This document shows, in pieces, positions 43,934 through 53,853 of a stretch of 64,000 nucleotides of DNA (position 1 is its first letter; each line of letters begins with the position of its first letter). The position numbers and the translations under genes are program-made. The notes under the pieces were generated by a model. The model did no database searches and was not told the origin of the DNA. It worked only from the letters and a program-made list of their open reading frames with translations. This DNA comes from Parvibaculaceae bacterium (GTDB taxonomy: Bacteria > Pseudomonadota > Alphaproteobacteria > Parvibaculales > Parvibaculaceae): NCBI GenBank assembly GCA_028283765.1, contig JAPWJY010000008.1, positions 434,001 to 498,000 on the forward strand, read 5' to 3'.

Positions 43934-44667
43934 TGCCCCACTCTTCAAACAGAGGTCTGGAGAGGCGCACGGACAGCACCACCCGTGTGACGGGGGCTCT
44001 GTTTGTGCTGGCCGCCCTGGTGGTGATGGCGCTCAGCTTGCGCCCGATGATGGCATGGGGCGTGATCGCTCCGGTAAATGACGGCCTTGATGAGGCGAGG
44101 CTGGCACAGGCGGATTCTGATGAAAATCTGCCGGATATTGTCGCAAGGCTTAATCAGGCAACGGACATATCATCTCGCTCATGGATGCTTCAACGCTACT
44201 ACTCGCTGGCGCTTGTTGCCCAATTTCGCAAAACGGGTGAAACGCGTGACATCGTCCAGGCGATGGATGTTGTCAAGAAAGCCCTTGCCGCCGCTCCGGC
44301 GCGATCTCAGCTATGGATTCTTTTGGCCATGGAACAATCCATGGCGGGGCGGCCGATCGATGACGTCATCACCTCGGTGAGGCAATCATATCTGACTGGC
44401 CCGCATGAATCTTATCTCTCGCGGCAGAGGGCAGGTCTCATATTTTCGAACTGGCACCGGATGCCGGCGGATCTGAGGGCACAGGCTGTGAGTGATGCTG
44501 TAGAGCTTTCGAGCATAGCCCAGATCGAAGCTGTATATGATTTTGCGTTTCTGTTTGAGTCTCTGGCTCCTGAACCCAGAAAACTGGTAGCCGATCAGGC
44601 GTTGCCCACACCGGCACGGCTGCAATGGTATTCCACTCTTCTGAAGAGAATGCGTGATACGAGATAA
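43933..44667 (+). CDS. Membrane-anchored helical hypothetical protein of the EPS operon
   Basis: Not recognised. The 244-residue protein has one transmembrane helix at about 20-42 (VTGALFVLAALVVMALSL), and the rest is predicted to be alpha-helical with a TPR-like feel (YYSLALVAQFRKTGETRDIVQAM, LWILLAMEQS, SYLSRQRAGLIFSNWH). It is translationally coupled to wzc (TGATG) and precedes the ligase-like gene by 45 bases. That suggests a periplasmic partner of the copolymerase or polymerase; this is inference from position. Confidence 0.65.
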   Translation: MPHSSNRGLERRTDSTTRVTGALFVLAALVVMALSLRPMMAWGVIAPVNDGLDEARLAQADSDENLPDIVARLNQATDISSRSWMLQRYYSLALVAQFRKTGETRDIVQAMDVVKKALAAAPARSQLWILLAMEQSMAGRPIDDVITSVRQSYLTGPHESYLSRQRAGLIFSNWHRMPADLRAQAVSDAVELSSIAQIEAVYDFAFLFESLAPEPRKLVADQALPTPARLQWYSTLLKRMRDTR

Positions 44668-44712
44668 ATCAATGCCCGGCCCTTGGCCGCGGTCCGATTG
44701 ACAGAGAGTGTG

Positions 44713-46191
44713 ATGACCGTCGATGCAGCTCAGGCTTCTGGTGTAGCGGACAAGGTGCCGGACACGGATGAGTGGCGCCCAGCTCCCTCCGCTCAGCGCC
44801 CGTCAGCAAGTTTTTTTGACGATATGCTTTTTTACATGCTCATTGCGATTGTCGCTTTGGCGCCACTTCCGCTTGCCAGCAATCGACCTCTTCCTGGTGC
44901 TGTCCTGTGCTTCGCGATCGCTTTGTTGCTGCTTTGCTGGGGGCTGAATCTTGTATTGGGGCGGGGGCGTGCCTCCGTGCAATTGCGTAATTTGTGGGGT
45001 GTCCTGCTCCTTTATGGAGCGCCATGCCTCTGGATTGCGCTCCAGGCTTTTCCATGGATGCCCCATGGCTGGCAGCATCCTATCTGGGAGATGGCCTCGC
45101 CGCTCATCGGGCAGCCGCTGCAAGGGTATATTTCGGTTGATCCCGGTGAAACGCTTGCCGGTCTGGGGCGGATGCTGAGCTATTTCGGCGTTTTCTGGCT
45201 TGCCTTGCAATTCGGGCGGAGATCCGCCAGAGCGCAGACGGCCATTACTGCATGTGTCATCATCGGCGTTGTCTATTCAGCCTACGGCCTTGTGATTTAC
45301 GCACTGGGAAATAACTGGATTTTGTTTTATCCCAAATGGGCTTATTTCGATTCCCTTACCAGCACCTTCGTGAACAGGAACTCGTTCGCAACATTTGCAG
45401 GGCTTTGTCTTCTTGCTGCCATTGCCAGATTTGTCGACAAGATCGATGTGCTGATCGAGCGAAGAGGGACGCTCAAGTCGAAGCTCGTTGAAATCATCAA
45501 CCAGATTTTCGTGCATGCATGGTCGAGTACTCTGCCCATCCTTGTCATCGCCATTGCTTTGGTGCTGACCGGCTCGCGAGGCGGAACCGCGGCTACGGCC
45601 GTCGCGTTGTTCAGCATGGCGGCCTTCTCCTTTTTCAACAGGCGGACGTCTGTCAGGCAGATGTTGTTCATTTCCCTGGGAATCCTGGCTCTGGTTTTTT
45701 TCTCGATGTTCATCGGCGGCGGACTGCTTGAAAGCCGGTTCTCGACATTGGGAGACGACCCCTCCAGCGGGCGCTTCGCCATCTATGAGATCGTGTGGGA
45801 TGCGATCGTTCAGTCGCCCTGGATCGGTACCGGCTTTGGATCTTTCCCCGATATTTTTCCCTGGTTTCGCGACGGGAGATTCATAAACGACAGTGTCTGG
45901 TCACAGGCGCACAATTCCTATCTGGAAAATGCGCTGGAACTGGGCGTGCCCGCAACGATTGCTCTCAACCTCTCTGTCGCGCTGGTCGGCTGGCGCTGTT
46001 TTCGCGGTTTCATCAGGCGTCACCGAAGGAAGACAATTCCCTTGCTGGGGGTCTGCGCCACCGTGCTGGTGGCGGCTCATGCCCTTGTCGACTTCAGTCT
46101 GCAAATCCCCGCCGTGTCCGTTCTTTTCGCTTTCATGCTGGGCACGGCATTGGCCCAGTCATGGTCGTCCAGGGATGTCACTGAAGTCTGA
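44713..46191 (+). CDS. O-antigen ligase/Wzy-like polytopic membrane protein
   Basis: The 492-residue protein has about 11 hydrophobic helices. The Wzy_C/O-antigen ligase region is seen as the large periplasmic loop after LVIAIALVLTGSRGGTAATAV, with GRFAIYEIVWDAIVQSPWIGTGFGSFPDIFP and HNSYLENALELGVPA, the conserved His-containing block. It may polymerise the repeat unit or ligate the finished chain. A second polymerase candidate lies at 48262. The ATG at 44713 is preferred over an in-frame TTG 30 bases upstream. It is the last gene of the wzc operon and converges on gumK. Confidence 0.83.
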   Translation: MTVDAAQASGVADKVPDTDEWRPAPSAQRPSASFFDDMLFYMLIAIVALAPLPLASNRPLPGAVLCFAIALLLLCWGLNLVLGRGRASVQLRNLWGVLLLYGAPCLWIALQAFPWMPHGWQHPIWEMASPLIGQPLQGYISVDPGETLAGLGRMLSYFGVFWLALQFGRRSARAQTAITACVIIGVVYSAYGLVIYALGNNWILFYPKWAYFDSLTSTFVNRNSFATFAGLCLLAAIARFVDKIDVLIERRGTLKSKLVEIINQIFVHAWSSTLPILVIAIALVLTGSRGGTAATAVALFSMAAFSFFNRRTSVRQMLFISLGILALVFFSMFIGGGLLESRFSTLGDDPSSGRFAIYEIVWDAIVQSPWIGTGFGSFPDIFPWFRDGRFINDSVWSQAHNSYLENALELGVPATIALNLSVALVGWRCFRGFIRRHRRKTIPLLGVCATVLVAAHALVDFSLQIPAVSVLFAFMLGTALAQSWSSRDVTEV

Positions 46192-46219
46192 GGCGCGAAT
46201 TTGAGACGGGTGCGCCGGA

Positions 46220-47341
46220 TCAGGCCGATGGGCTGGATTCTGCAGACAGCCGGGAAAACATGACGCCGGCTACTTCCGTCCACGACAGGGCAGGAGAGGG
46301 GGTGAAGTTACCCTTGGCCAGCAGCGCTTTATCGATGGCCGATGTAATGGAAACACTATCCCCCGGCGTATAGCCAAAACGTCCGGGATAATCGCCCGCA
46401 GCGAAATAAGGGCAAATGGCGGGTAGTCCAAGATAGCCATATTGCACAAGCTTGAGGCTCGAGTCGGAAAGATAGTCCGCGTCGGGATGCGCCTTGTAGG
46501 GCGCGACACCGGCATCGGCGAATTTTATGTATGGCAAAGTCTTTTCAAACGGCATTTCAGGATATTGCGAAACATTCGCCGGCAGCTTGTAGGGACCCTT
46601 GGCTCCTATCAGATGAAAACTGATGTCGGGAAAGGCTTTGGCGGCTATCTCGAAGAAAGTTGGATCAAAGAGCATCGAACCGACAGAGACGATATGACGG
46701 CCGGGCCCATAGGGATTGCTCATGGGTTTTGCCGCGATGCTTTTGTCGATGCCTTGGGGGATGTAGACAGCCTTCTCACCGGCCGCGGAAAAAGCGGGCA
46801 GCATGGCTCTTGCGGGCACACGGATCACCCCGAATTCATGCAGCCCTGCCGTCAGCGCCTTGCTCACGACGGGATGAACCCCGATGGTAGAAAGCAGATC
46901 CGAGGCGATGTAGGCAAATTTCGCTGAAGGGGCGAGCCGCCGGAGCCGCGGGATGAAGATCGGTGCGAGGCCGGATTCCAGCACGATGACATCTGCATCG
47001 GCACAGCGCTCATCAAGCTCGGCGCAGGGCAGCGCGGCATAGGCGCGATACAACAGGCCTACGGGTCCAGACAGCCGGCGTCCACCCAGATTGAAAGGAT
47101 GCACGGGGGTCTTCCAGAGATAGCAGTCAACTCCGCCGACATTTTCCCAGCGATTGGCTTTCCCGGCGAGGGAAATGCGCGGATCGCCCTTGTATCTGGA
47201 GAGAGAACTGAAGCCGATGGAGAAAAATGAAACGCGTTTGAACTGCTCCGTTGCGGCCTGGGCGATGAAGTGAACGTTCGCCTTGCGGGGGGAACGAAAG
47301 TCATGACCGGAGATGAACAATATATTCTGATTTTTACTCAT
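46220..47341 (-). CDS. gumK: GumK-like glucuronosyltransferase (GT70)
   Basis: Adds glucuronic acid from UDP-GlcA to the lipid-linked oligosaccharide at the cytosolic face of the inner membrane. The 373-residue protein matches what I know of Xanthomonas GumK in several blocks: SGHDFRSPRKANVHFI, GVDCYLWKTPVHPFN, VIVLESGLA, ASDLLSTI, VGSMLFDPTFFEIA, KAFPDISFHLIG, DSSLKLVQYGYLGLPAICP and RFGYTPG. UDP-GlcA is supplied by ugd at 55039. Its start overlaps the SGNH gene's end by 8 bases, so the two form one minus-strand operon. Confidence 0.93.
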   Translation of the reverse strand: MSKNQNILFISGHDFRSPRKANVHFIAQAATEQFKRVSFFSIGFSSLSRYKGDPRISLAGKANRWENVGGVDCYLWKTPVHPFNLGGRRLSGPVGLLYRAYAALPCAELDERCADADVIVLESGLAPIFIPRLRRLAPSAKFAYIASDLLSTIGVHPVVSKALTAGLHEFGVIRVPARAMLPAFSAAGEKAVYIPQGIDKSIAAKPMSNPYGPGRHIVSVGSMLFDPTFFEIAAKAFPDISFHLIGAKGPYKLPANVSQYPEMPFEKTLPYIKFADAGVAPYKAHPDADYLSDSSLKLVQYGYLGLPAICPYFAAGDYPGRFGYTPGDSVSITSAIDKALLAKGNFTPSPALSWTEVAGVMFSRLSAESSPSA

Positions 47342-48200
47342 GGGTATCGTCTGGCTGGTTCATATCTGAGGGGGAAGCTGTTTCTGAAAGCAGACGGGTG
47401 ATAAGGGGCACGATTTTTCCTGCGATCAGGGCGGCGCCTGTAGGGCTTGGATGCAGGGCCTTTGCCGGGCTTTCAAGGAAGGCGTCCTGACGGAATTCGC
47501 CGTCCTGAAAGAACAGATCTGAAAGATCCTCAAAATAGACGTGGGGCATGCCGCTCAATGCCATGGCAAGTTGCTTGTTGAGGTCGATGTAGCGGCTTTC
47601 TCCCTCTCTGGGGAGTTGCCCTTCGACAATGATGCGTGTGTCGGGCAACTGGATCTGGATCTGCCGCACGATTTCCTTCGTCGCCTTTACGGTATGCTCA
47701 ACGGACCAGTGGCAATGCCGGTCGTTGGCCCCCACGAGCAGCACAAGCACGCCGGGATGTATGCCCGCCAGCCCGCCATTTTGTACACGCCAGAGTATGT
47801 TGGCGCTGGTATCTCCGAAGATGCCCAGATTGGCGGTGCGCCCTGCGGATTGATACTCCTGAAAGACCTGCGAATAGTCGTTTTTGGCGCCGGGGCCCGT
47901 CAGGGATAATCGATAGGTGATAGAGTCGCCGAGCAAGACGATCTGCGGATTGATCTGTTGGGCATCAAGGATCAACCGCTTCTGCTTCTTGAGCCATCCT
48001 GGTCCCTGAACTGTGGCGATCGTCGGATCGTTATCTGCATCGACCAGGCAATCGGCGCGCTCGGCTACCGGTGTGTTCGGGAAAAATTTTTTATAGGTAA
48101 AAAAGGAGATAAATAAGAAGGCAAGACATATGAGAACAAGCGCAGCCCAGCGTATCCCTGTCTTGAGCCACTCTGACTTACACTGTACTATGTTGTTCAT
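47334..48200 (-). CDS. Membrane-anchored SGNH/GDSL hydrolase of the EPS locus
   Basis: The 288-residue protein has one N-terminal transmembrane helix (about 18-35) and a periplasmic SGNH domain: GDSIT at 91-95 (nucleophile Ser), GIFGDTSANILWRVQNG, LLVGAND and LHPSPTG (catalytic His block). It may remove or transfer acetyl groups on the nascent polysaccharide, a common task of SGNH proteins in EPS loci. No clear ribosome-binding site precedes the ATG at 48200. The start lies 61 bases from the divergent polymerase gene and is coupled to gumK downstream. Confidence 0.85.
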   Translation of the reverse strand: MNNIVQCKSEWLKTGIRWAALVLICLAFLFISFFTYKKFFPNTPVAERADCLVDADNDPTIATVQGPGWLKKQKRLILDAQQINPQIVLLGDSITYRLSLTGPGAKNDYSQVFQEYQSAGRTANLGIFGDTSANILWRVQNGGLAGIHPGVLVLLVGANDRHCHWSVEHTVKATKEIVRQIQIQLPDTRIIVEGQLPREGESRYIDLNKQLAMALSGMPHVYFEDLSDLFFQDGEFRQDAFLESPAKALHPSPTGAALIAGKIVPLITRLLSETASPSDMNQPDDTHE

Positions 48201-48261
48201 AAGTTATTATTGGCAGTCGGCTCGAGATGCCGCCAGTGTTTTTTTACTCGCCGAGGCCTGC

Positions 48262-49557
48262 ATGGAACCAGCAGTCAAAACTATGCAGACCTACAGACGC
48301 AATTTCCTGCCTGCGCGTGGCTGGGTAAGAAAGAATAATGCAGATCTGTGGTGGATAAATCCTGTCGGGTTTATAGCGTTCATTATCATGCCGACGTTCG
48401 TTCTGAGCATCATATATGGCGCTCCCGTCATGAGCATGTTTGGCTCCCTGAATTTCCTGTCCATATCTTTTTTATGGACGGGTGTTGGCTGCCTGTCGGC
48501 TCTCATGGCCGGCCTGTTTGGAGGCGCAAGCCTCTCCAGTTCTTTTCTGGTTGCAAGACGCGGTTGGGATGAGCGCCATCTCATCTCCGCCATCCGTATC
48601 CTTCTGATCGTGTCGCTTCTCGCTCATGTCATGTTGCTGGGTACCGTCATGGCCCAGCCTGATCTGTGGGCATCGGCCTTGTCAGGCTCGCGTGGGGCGG
48701 CAAGTCAGATGAACAGGGAACTTAGCCGCATCCCGGGCGTCACGACGCTTACACAACTATACTTGCTGGGCGTTCCCCTTTATGTGGTTTATCCGTTTTT
48801 GTTCAGGCGGAGGTTGCCTCAGGGTATCCAGCGGATATTCCTGGCATTGGTCGTGTTCGTGGTCTTCCGGGCGTTTCTGGCATCTGAACGGTTTGCCCTT
48901 ATCGAATTGGCCGTATGCTATTTTCTGCCGAAAATTGCCTGTTCTCCCCGCAAGGATATTTATGGCTATCTGCCGCCCTTTGCGATTTTCAGTGTTTTTC
49001 TCATGTTTGCCGTGCTTGAGTATTTCAGGACATGGGCGGCATACAGGGCCATGTATTCGTCCTATCTCGAATTTATCTCGTATCGGTTTCTGGGATATTT
49101 GTGCACCTCCACCAATAATGCCGCCGGCGTGCTTTCGAATTTTGGCCCCATGGGAGAACCATGGTTTACAGGCAGGTGGATCCAGCGGCTGACGCTTCTT
49201 TTATTTCCGGATAACGCCGCAACAGGAAGTGGGCTTTCCCTGTTTTTCAAGACATACGGGAATGCCGAATTTAATAATCCAAGCGGCATTTTTTCGCCTA
49301 TTCTGGATTATGGTGTGGGCATTGGCATTCTGGTCTGGGTCCTGATCGGTACTGTTGGTGGTCTCCTTTATTTTCCATTCCGGCAGATGCAGCCTTTGGG
49401 TGTTTTGATCTACCCCTCCTTTTTCCTTGGCCTTACAGTTATCACACAGTCGTTTTACTGGGGTGATCCGCGATATACGCCTGTGATCGTGCTATCCATT
49501 CCTGTTTTTATGTATATTACGAAGCGGCAGCATGGAATTTCCCCTGTGAGAAAATAA
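48262..49557 (+). CDS. Wzy/GumE-like polysaccharide polymerase (candidate)
   Basis: A polytopic membrane protein of 431 residues with about 10-12 hydrophobic helices, the length and layout of GumE-type polymerases. Segments such as FRAFLASERFALIELAVCYFLP and YTPVIVLSIPVFMYI fit the oligosaccharide repeat-unit polymerase group; catalytic residues cannot be assigned by eye. The start at 48262 has GAGG five bases upstream and gives a polar N-terminus before helix 1; the longer frame would run into the divergent SGNH gene. The acyltransferase gene at 49638 follows in the same direction. Confidence 0.75.
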   Translation: MEPAVKTMQTYRRNFLPARGWVRKNNADLWWINPVGFIAFIIMPTFVLSIIYGAPVMSMFGSLNFLSISFLWTGVGCLSALMAGLFGGASLSSSFLVARRGWDERHLISAIRILLIVSLLAHVMLLGTVMAQPDLWASALSGSRGAASQMNRELSRIPGVTTLTQLYLLGVPLYVVYPFLFRRRLPQGIQRIFLALVVFVVFRAFLASERFALIELAVCYFLPKIACSPRKDIYGYLPPFAIFSVFLMFAVLEYFRTWAAYRAMYSSYLEFISYRFLGYLCTSTNNAAGVLSNFGPMGEPWFTGRWIQRLTLLLFPDNAATGSGLSLFFKTYGNAEFNNPSGIFSPILDYGVGIGILVWVLIGTVGGLLYFPFRQMQPLGVLIYPSFFLGLTVITQSFYWGDPRYTPVIVLSIPVFMYITKRQHGISPVRK

Positions 49558-49637
49558 AAGTTGTTTATTCAACCTGAGCGTGTTGGCTTTTCATGCTGCA
49601 ACAGTTTCTGTTTTTGCCGGGTGTGTAGGGGGCGACA

Positions 49638-50873
49638 TTGAGTACAGCCAAGGGGATTCACATAACGGCGCCGAAGCCGGCTCTTGCCCCTGAAAGCTTT
49701 TCAGTATGGCTGGATACATTTCGCTGGATTGCGGCCTGTGTCGTTCTGATCTCGCATGCGGGCGGAGAACTGCTCGTCAATGTCAGCAGCCTTGCTCCAG
49801 CCCAGCAGACGTTTCCGCATCTGATCTATGGGTTCATTGCCGGTTTTTCCCATCATGCCGTGATGATTTTTTTCGTATTGAGCGGACTTCTGGTCGGCGG
49901 AAGTTTTTCCAAAGACCTGGCGCTCGACCGGGTGGATCTGGCGACATACTTCGTCAAACGTATTTTGCGGTTATGGATCGTTCTGCTGCCGGCACTCGTG
50001 TTGACGTTCATTCTGTTCAGGCTTGGTCAGGCCGTTCTGCCGGATTCGGCGGTCATCTATTCGCCGGACAGGATAAGCTCCCTCGGTATTTCGGCGTTTT
50101 TCTGCAACGCGTTTTTTTTACAGACGGTCGCCTGTCAACCATATGGCGGGAACGGTGCTCTTTGGTCGCTCTATAACGAGTTCTGGTATTACGTCGCTTT
50201 CCCCGTGTTCGCCCTGTCGCTGGTTTCAGGTTTCGGCAACAAAAGCAGGTTGATGCGCGCGGCGCTTGTATTTGTCGTATTGCTCGTGCTGACCCTGCTT
50301 CAGTTTCGCATGTCGCCGATGCTTCCCTATTTCCTGATCTGGCTTATGGGCGTCGGGGTAGCTCTCGCGCCGAAACCCGTCTTGGTCAAAAGCTCCCTGC
50401 TTTCAGCCGTCATTTTTGTCGTGGCTGTTGTTTTCATCCGGGGCTTTTTTGGCAAGGCGGTCACGACACATGTAAGCGTCGCCGCATTCCTTGCCGATAT
50501 CGTCGTGGGGCTGCTTTTTTCCCATCTTCTGGTGGCGATGAAGCATAGCGCACGTCTCGTGCCACCTCCTGGCGGAGGGTTTCACCGGTGGATGGCAGGC
50601 TTCTCCTTTTCCCTTTATTGCATCCATCTTCCGGTATTGATGCTCTATGCGGTAACGATGCAGCGGATATTCGGCGTGGGCGCGCGGATGACGCCTTCCA
50701 GCCCCGTCCATTGGCTTATTGTTTTCGGCGGGCTTCTGTTGAGCATTGCTGTCGCCTACCTGTTTTCCCTCTTCACGGAAGCCCGGACGGATGATGTCCG
50801 GCAGCGGGTGATGAAGCTGCTGAATCTCCGCAAAGGGGGGCGTGTAGACGCCGGGCAGCGGGAAAGCGCATAG
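49638..50873 (+). CDS. Acyltransferase family 3 membrane protein (first)
   Basis: Integral membrane O-acetyl/acyltransferase of 411 residues with about 10 helices. The family start is clear: LDTFRWIAACVVLISHAGGE (active-site His context), then FFVLSGLLVGGSF and RILRLWIVLLPALV, and GALWSLYNEFWYY in the middle. It would acylate the EPS repeat unit, comparable with GumF/GumG. The start is the TTG at 49638 with GGGGG six bases upstream. It is the last gene of the polymerase pair and converges on the flippase gene across 233 bases in which I see no gene. Confidence 0.88.
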   Translation: MSTAKGIHITAPKPALAPESFSVWLDTFRWIAACVVLISHAGGELLVNVSSLAPAQQTFPHLIYGFIAGFSHHAVMIFFVLSGLLVGGSFSKDLALDRVDLATYFVKRILRLWIVLLPALVLTFILFRLGQAVLPDSAVIYSPDRISSLGISAFFCNAFFLQTVACQPYGGNGALWSLYNEFWYYVAFPVFALSLVSGFGNKSRLMRAALVFVVLLVLTLLQFRMSPMLPYFLIWLMGVGVALAPKPVLVKSSLLSAVIFVVAVVFIRGFFGKAVTTHVSVAAFLADIVVGLLFSHLLVAMKHSARLVPPPGGGFHRWMAGFSFSLYCIHLPVLMLYAVTMQRIFGVGARMTPSSPVHWLIVFGGLLLSIAVAYLFSLFTEARTDDVRQRVMKLLNLRKGGRVDAGQRESA

Positions 50874-51106
50874 CGCGCGATATCTGTCTATAGCTTTTCC
50901 CTGCACACTTGTTCAGGTGTCGTCCCCCCTGTTTTGCATGTAGCCGGTTGGTCGATCTGACTTGTCCCGGCCGCAGCATCGTGGCTTTCGTCAGGATATG
51001 CTTGAAGATACGGCGCGGCACGGATGCGGCGACATATGACGCGCCATGTGCCCAGGCGTGGTCGTGGCGATGCCGATGAAGCAGGGGCGTGTGCGGGCCG
51101 GCTGGC

Positions 51107-52582
51107 TTATATGCCCGGATTGCTGGAAATTTTTGGCGTGCTTTTGAACTGGACCATATCGCGAATGATCTTGGTCATCAGATTCAAATGATGGCGACCA
51201 AAAAGCGCAATGAGCAGAAGATATGTCGCGCTGCCGCAAAGCATAAGAATTAGGAGCCGTGGCAAGGCGCCCACATCGGCGGGAATGACAAACCGTTCCA
51301 TGCCCAGGATGAGCAGTTCCATGGCGGCGGCGCAAATCACCGGCCGGTATATGGCCTTCAGAATGACCATCGGGGCTACGCCGCCGAATTTATCGACCTG
51401 GCGTAACGCCATCGGCGTTAACACATATGCTCTTAAGACGTATCCGGCAGCTGTTGCTATGGGTCCAAAGGGGCTGGTGAGTATCGCCGTTAAAACGCCG
51501 AGCACGGCCAGGGATGATGAGTATTTAAGGACTTCCTTGCTTTTGTTCTGGACGAGCAACAACTGGCTCGACGCCATCGAGATGGTCAGGGGAACGAAGT
51601 GAAGGGCGAGAACCATAAAAATCGGCGCAGCAATCTTGCCATTTTCCCCGAGGGCAAGCGTCAACAGCACCGGGCTTACAGCAGCCAGACCGAGACAAAT
51701 GGGAGAAATGATCGTGGCGCAAAGGGAAAGCACTTCAATCAAGGCGGACCTTCTGCCTGCATCGCCTTTGACTTTTGAAAGGACGGGCAAGGCCGCCACG
51801 CGCACAGGATCGACAAGGACGGAATTGATGAGACTGAGAATGCGTTGGGCAATTGCATAAGCGCCAAGGGCTGCCGGGCCGGCAAAGGCACCAAGTGCGA
51901 TCTGTGATGCCGGAACGACGATCCCGCTTGCAAAGGTGGACAGCGAGACATGGAAGGATGGACCAATAATCGACTTCACGTCGGGCCAGTGCACCGATGT
52001 GAAGGAAATATTGCGGCGCACAATGAACATTGCGATCAGGGTCGAGATCAGGGACGTGGCGATGTTGAAGGCGACAAGAGCGCTGGCCCGCCAGCCCAGA
52101 TAGCCAAGCAACAGGCAAATGGCCGCTGCCACCGTAAGTCCGGCTGTTGTGCGGAGCGTTATACTCGAAAATTCCAGATTCTTCCGCAGGATGGCTTCTG
52201 GAACAATGCCTAATGAGTCAATTAAGGGAACAGTCGCCAGGAACAGGAATATCCATGGTGAAGATCCGTTGAATACTTGCGTAACGATCCCTACTGTCGC
52301 GATGAAGACTGCCGACAGTACCCCGATTATAATCGACGACATGTTTGCCGCCGCGATGAATGCCCGGTCTGTCCGGGGGGCGGCGACAAAAACCTCCATC
52401 ACCCCTGTTCTGACAAATGCCTGGATCACCTGGACAAATGCGTATGCGAAGCTGTATGCGCCGACTTCCTTTAGTGTAAGGTATCGGGCGAACAAAAGAA
52501 AAACTCCGGCCTGTATACCCAGACGGACGACCTGAAGCGCGACCGACCATGCGCCGGCGCGTATTGCACGCGTTCGTGACAT
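51107..52582 (-). CDS. Wzx/GumJ-like lipid-linked oligosaccharide flippase
   Basis: The 491-residue MOP-superfamily membrane protein has about 12-14 helices. It begins with a positively charged N-terminus and GAWSVALQVVRLGIQAGVFLLFARYLTLKEVGAYSFA-type flippase sequence, and has further family segments (VALGAFAGPAALGAYAIAQRI, VAALPVLSKVKGD). It moves the completed lipid-linked repeat across the inner membrane. The ATG at 52582 has AAGG seven bases upstream. It is divergent from the nitroreductase-like gene; the length matches GumJ. Confidence 0.88.
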   Translation of the reverse strand: MSRTRAIRAGAWSVALQVVRLGIQAGVFLLFARYLTLKEVGAYSFAYAFVQVIQAFVRTGVMEVFVAAPRTDRAFIAAANMSSIIIGVLSAVFIATVGIVTQVFNGSSPWIFLFLATVPLIDSLGIVPEAILRKNLEFSSITLRTTAGLTVAAAICLLLGYLGWRASALVAFNIATSLISTLIAMFIVRRNISFTSVHWPDVKSIIGPSFHVSLSTFASGIVVPASQIALGAFAGPAALGAYAIAQRILSLINSVLVDPVRVAALPVLSKVKGDAGRRSALIEVLSLCATIISPICLGLAAVSPVLLTLALGENGKIAAPIFMVLALHFVPLTISMASSQLLLVQNKSKEVLKYSSSLAVLGVLTAILTSPFGPIATAAGYVLRAYVLTPMALRQVDKFGGVAPMVILKAIYRPVICAAAMELLILGMERFVIPADVGALPRLLILMLCGSATYLLLIALFGRHHLNLMTKIIRDMVQFKSTPKISSNPGI

Positions 52583-52698
52583 TCTTGACCTTTTCTGCGG
52601 CACTGCAACATGGTAGCAGGCTTCACTCAAGCCTAGCAAGCAAGCGATAGAGACAGCTCGGTATCGAAACTTCAGTATGAATTTCTCGGGGGGTAATT

Positions 52699-53853
52699 AT
52701 GTCTAGCTCAGGTGCTCGGGATGCTGTCGGCGCACTCAGCTCCAGGTTGCGTCAAAGTCCGTGGTTTCTGAAATATCATGCAGTCAGGCGTTTCATCCGC
52801 CGAACCAGACGCCGGCTTGCGATAAGCATGGCGAGGTTATTCAGCTTCAGTGGCTTTACATCATCTTTATATTATTTTTTGTGCTCAAGGGACTTTGATC
52901 GCGAACATAGATCCGTTCTGCTTGGGAAAATCAAGTTTGAGAAGCGTCTCAAGTCATATGGCGCATCCAACGGCCTGCTCAGGCGGAACATTCATCGGCT
53001 TGAAAAAGGCCTGATAATGAAGCAGCGGCGGCCTGTTTTCGCGTTGGATTACATCGAGGAAACGATAGACCTGTATTCTCTTGCTGTGTCATCCCTGAAG
53101 CATGCGGGAACATCAAATAATGAAGTTTCATGGGCTCATGATGTTCTTGTGCAGTATTTTGACGCCTGTTCCAGATCGGTCCTGAGTGCGCCGGCGCGGA
53201 AGCGGTTTGAAGAATTGCCCAGGCCTCTCGCGTCCAGGGAGATCGAAGCTCTTTCCAAAACGGCAAGGGTGCCCTATGTGGCCGCAGAGCGTGAAACGGC
53301 CTCCGTTTCATTCGATGCGTTTTTCGATCTGGCAAAGCGGCGCCGGTCGGTCCGCTGGTTTCAAGACAAGCCGGTTGAGCCTGAGAAGCTGGACAAAATC
53401 ATCGATGCCGCCCGTCTGTCGCCGAGCGCGTGCAACAGGCTTCCCTATCATTTTCTTGCGATCACCGATGGGCCCCGGGCACAGGCGTGCGCTCGTCTCG
53501 CCGGAGGCACGGGGGAGTTCGCGTCGCAAATTCCCGCGCTTGTCGTGGTGCTGGGTGACCTTAGTTGCTACTCCGAAGAGCGGGACCGCCACCTGATCTA
53601 TATCGATGCGTCGCTGGCGTCGATGTCGTTGATGCTTGCGGCGGAGACGGTCGGTTTGAGTACTTGTCCGATCAACTGGAGTGACGTTCCTTTTCGTGAA
53701 AAAGCGATGTACAAATTCCTTCAGGATGTTCCTGAATATTGGCGGCCGATCATGCTTATTGCGGTCGGCTATGCGGATGATTCCGGCGCAATTCCTTTTT
53801 CATCGAAAAAGGACATGAGTATTATTCGGAGTCATGGCAATGCAAGTCTTTGA
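52699..53853 (+). CDS. Nitroreductase-family protein with long N-terminal extension
   Basis: The 384-residue protein has its C-terminal half (from ~205) as an FMN-binding nitroreductase-like domain: KRRRSVRWFQDKPVEPEKLDKIIDAARLSPSACNRLPYHFLAI, SLMLAAETVGLSTCPINW, IMLIAVGYAD. The first ~200 residues are Arg-rich with one hydrophobic stretch and do not match a known domain. It overlaps the next gene, a pyruvyl transferase, by 14 bases, so the two are very likely translated together. It may act on a sugar or lipid intermediate; the reaction is unknown. Confidence 0.82.
   Translation: MSSSGARDAVGALSSRLRQSPWFLKYHAVRRFIRRTRRRLAISMARLFSFSGFTSSLYYFLCSRDFDREHRSVLLGKIKFEKRLKSYGASNGLLRRNIHRLEKGLIMKQRRPVFALDYIEETIDLYSLAVSSLKHAGTSNNEVSWAHDVLVQYFDACSRSVLSAPARKRFEELPRPLASREIEALSKTARVPYVAAERETASVSFDAFFDLAKRRRSVRWFQDKPVEPEKLDKIIDAARLSPSACNRLPYHFLAITDGPRAQACARLAGGTGEFASQIPALVVVLGDLSCYSEERDRHLIYIDASLASMSLMLAAETVGLSTCPINWSDVPFREKAMYKFLQDVPEYWRPIMLIAVGYADDSGAIPFSSKKDMSIIRSHGNASL

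Noticed and set aside
50773-51335. Two minus-strand ORFs (82 and 114 codons) around the gap after the first acyltransferase
   Set aside because: They overlap the acyltransferase and flippase genes, lack motifs and ribosome-binding sites; the 233-bp gap looks non-coding.
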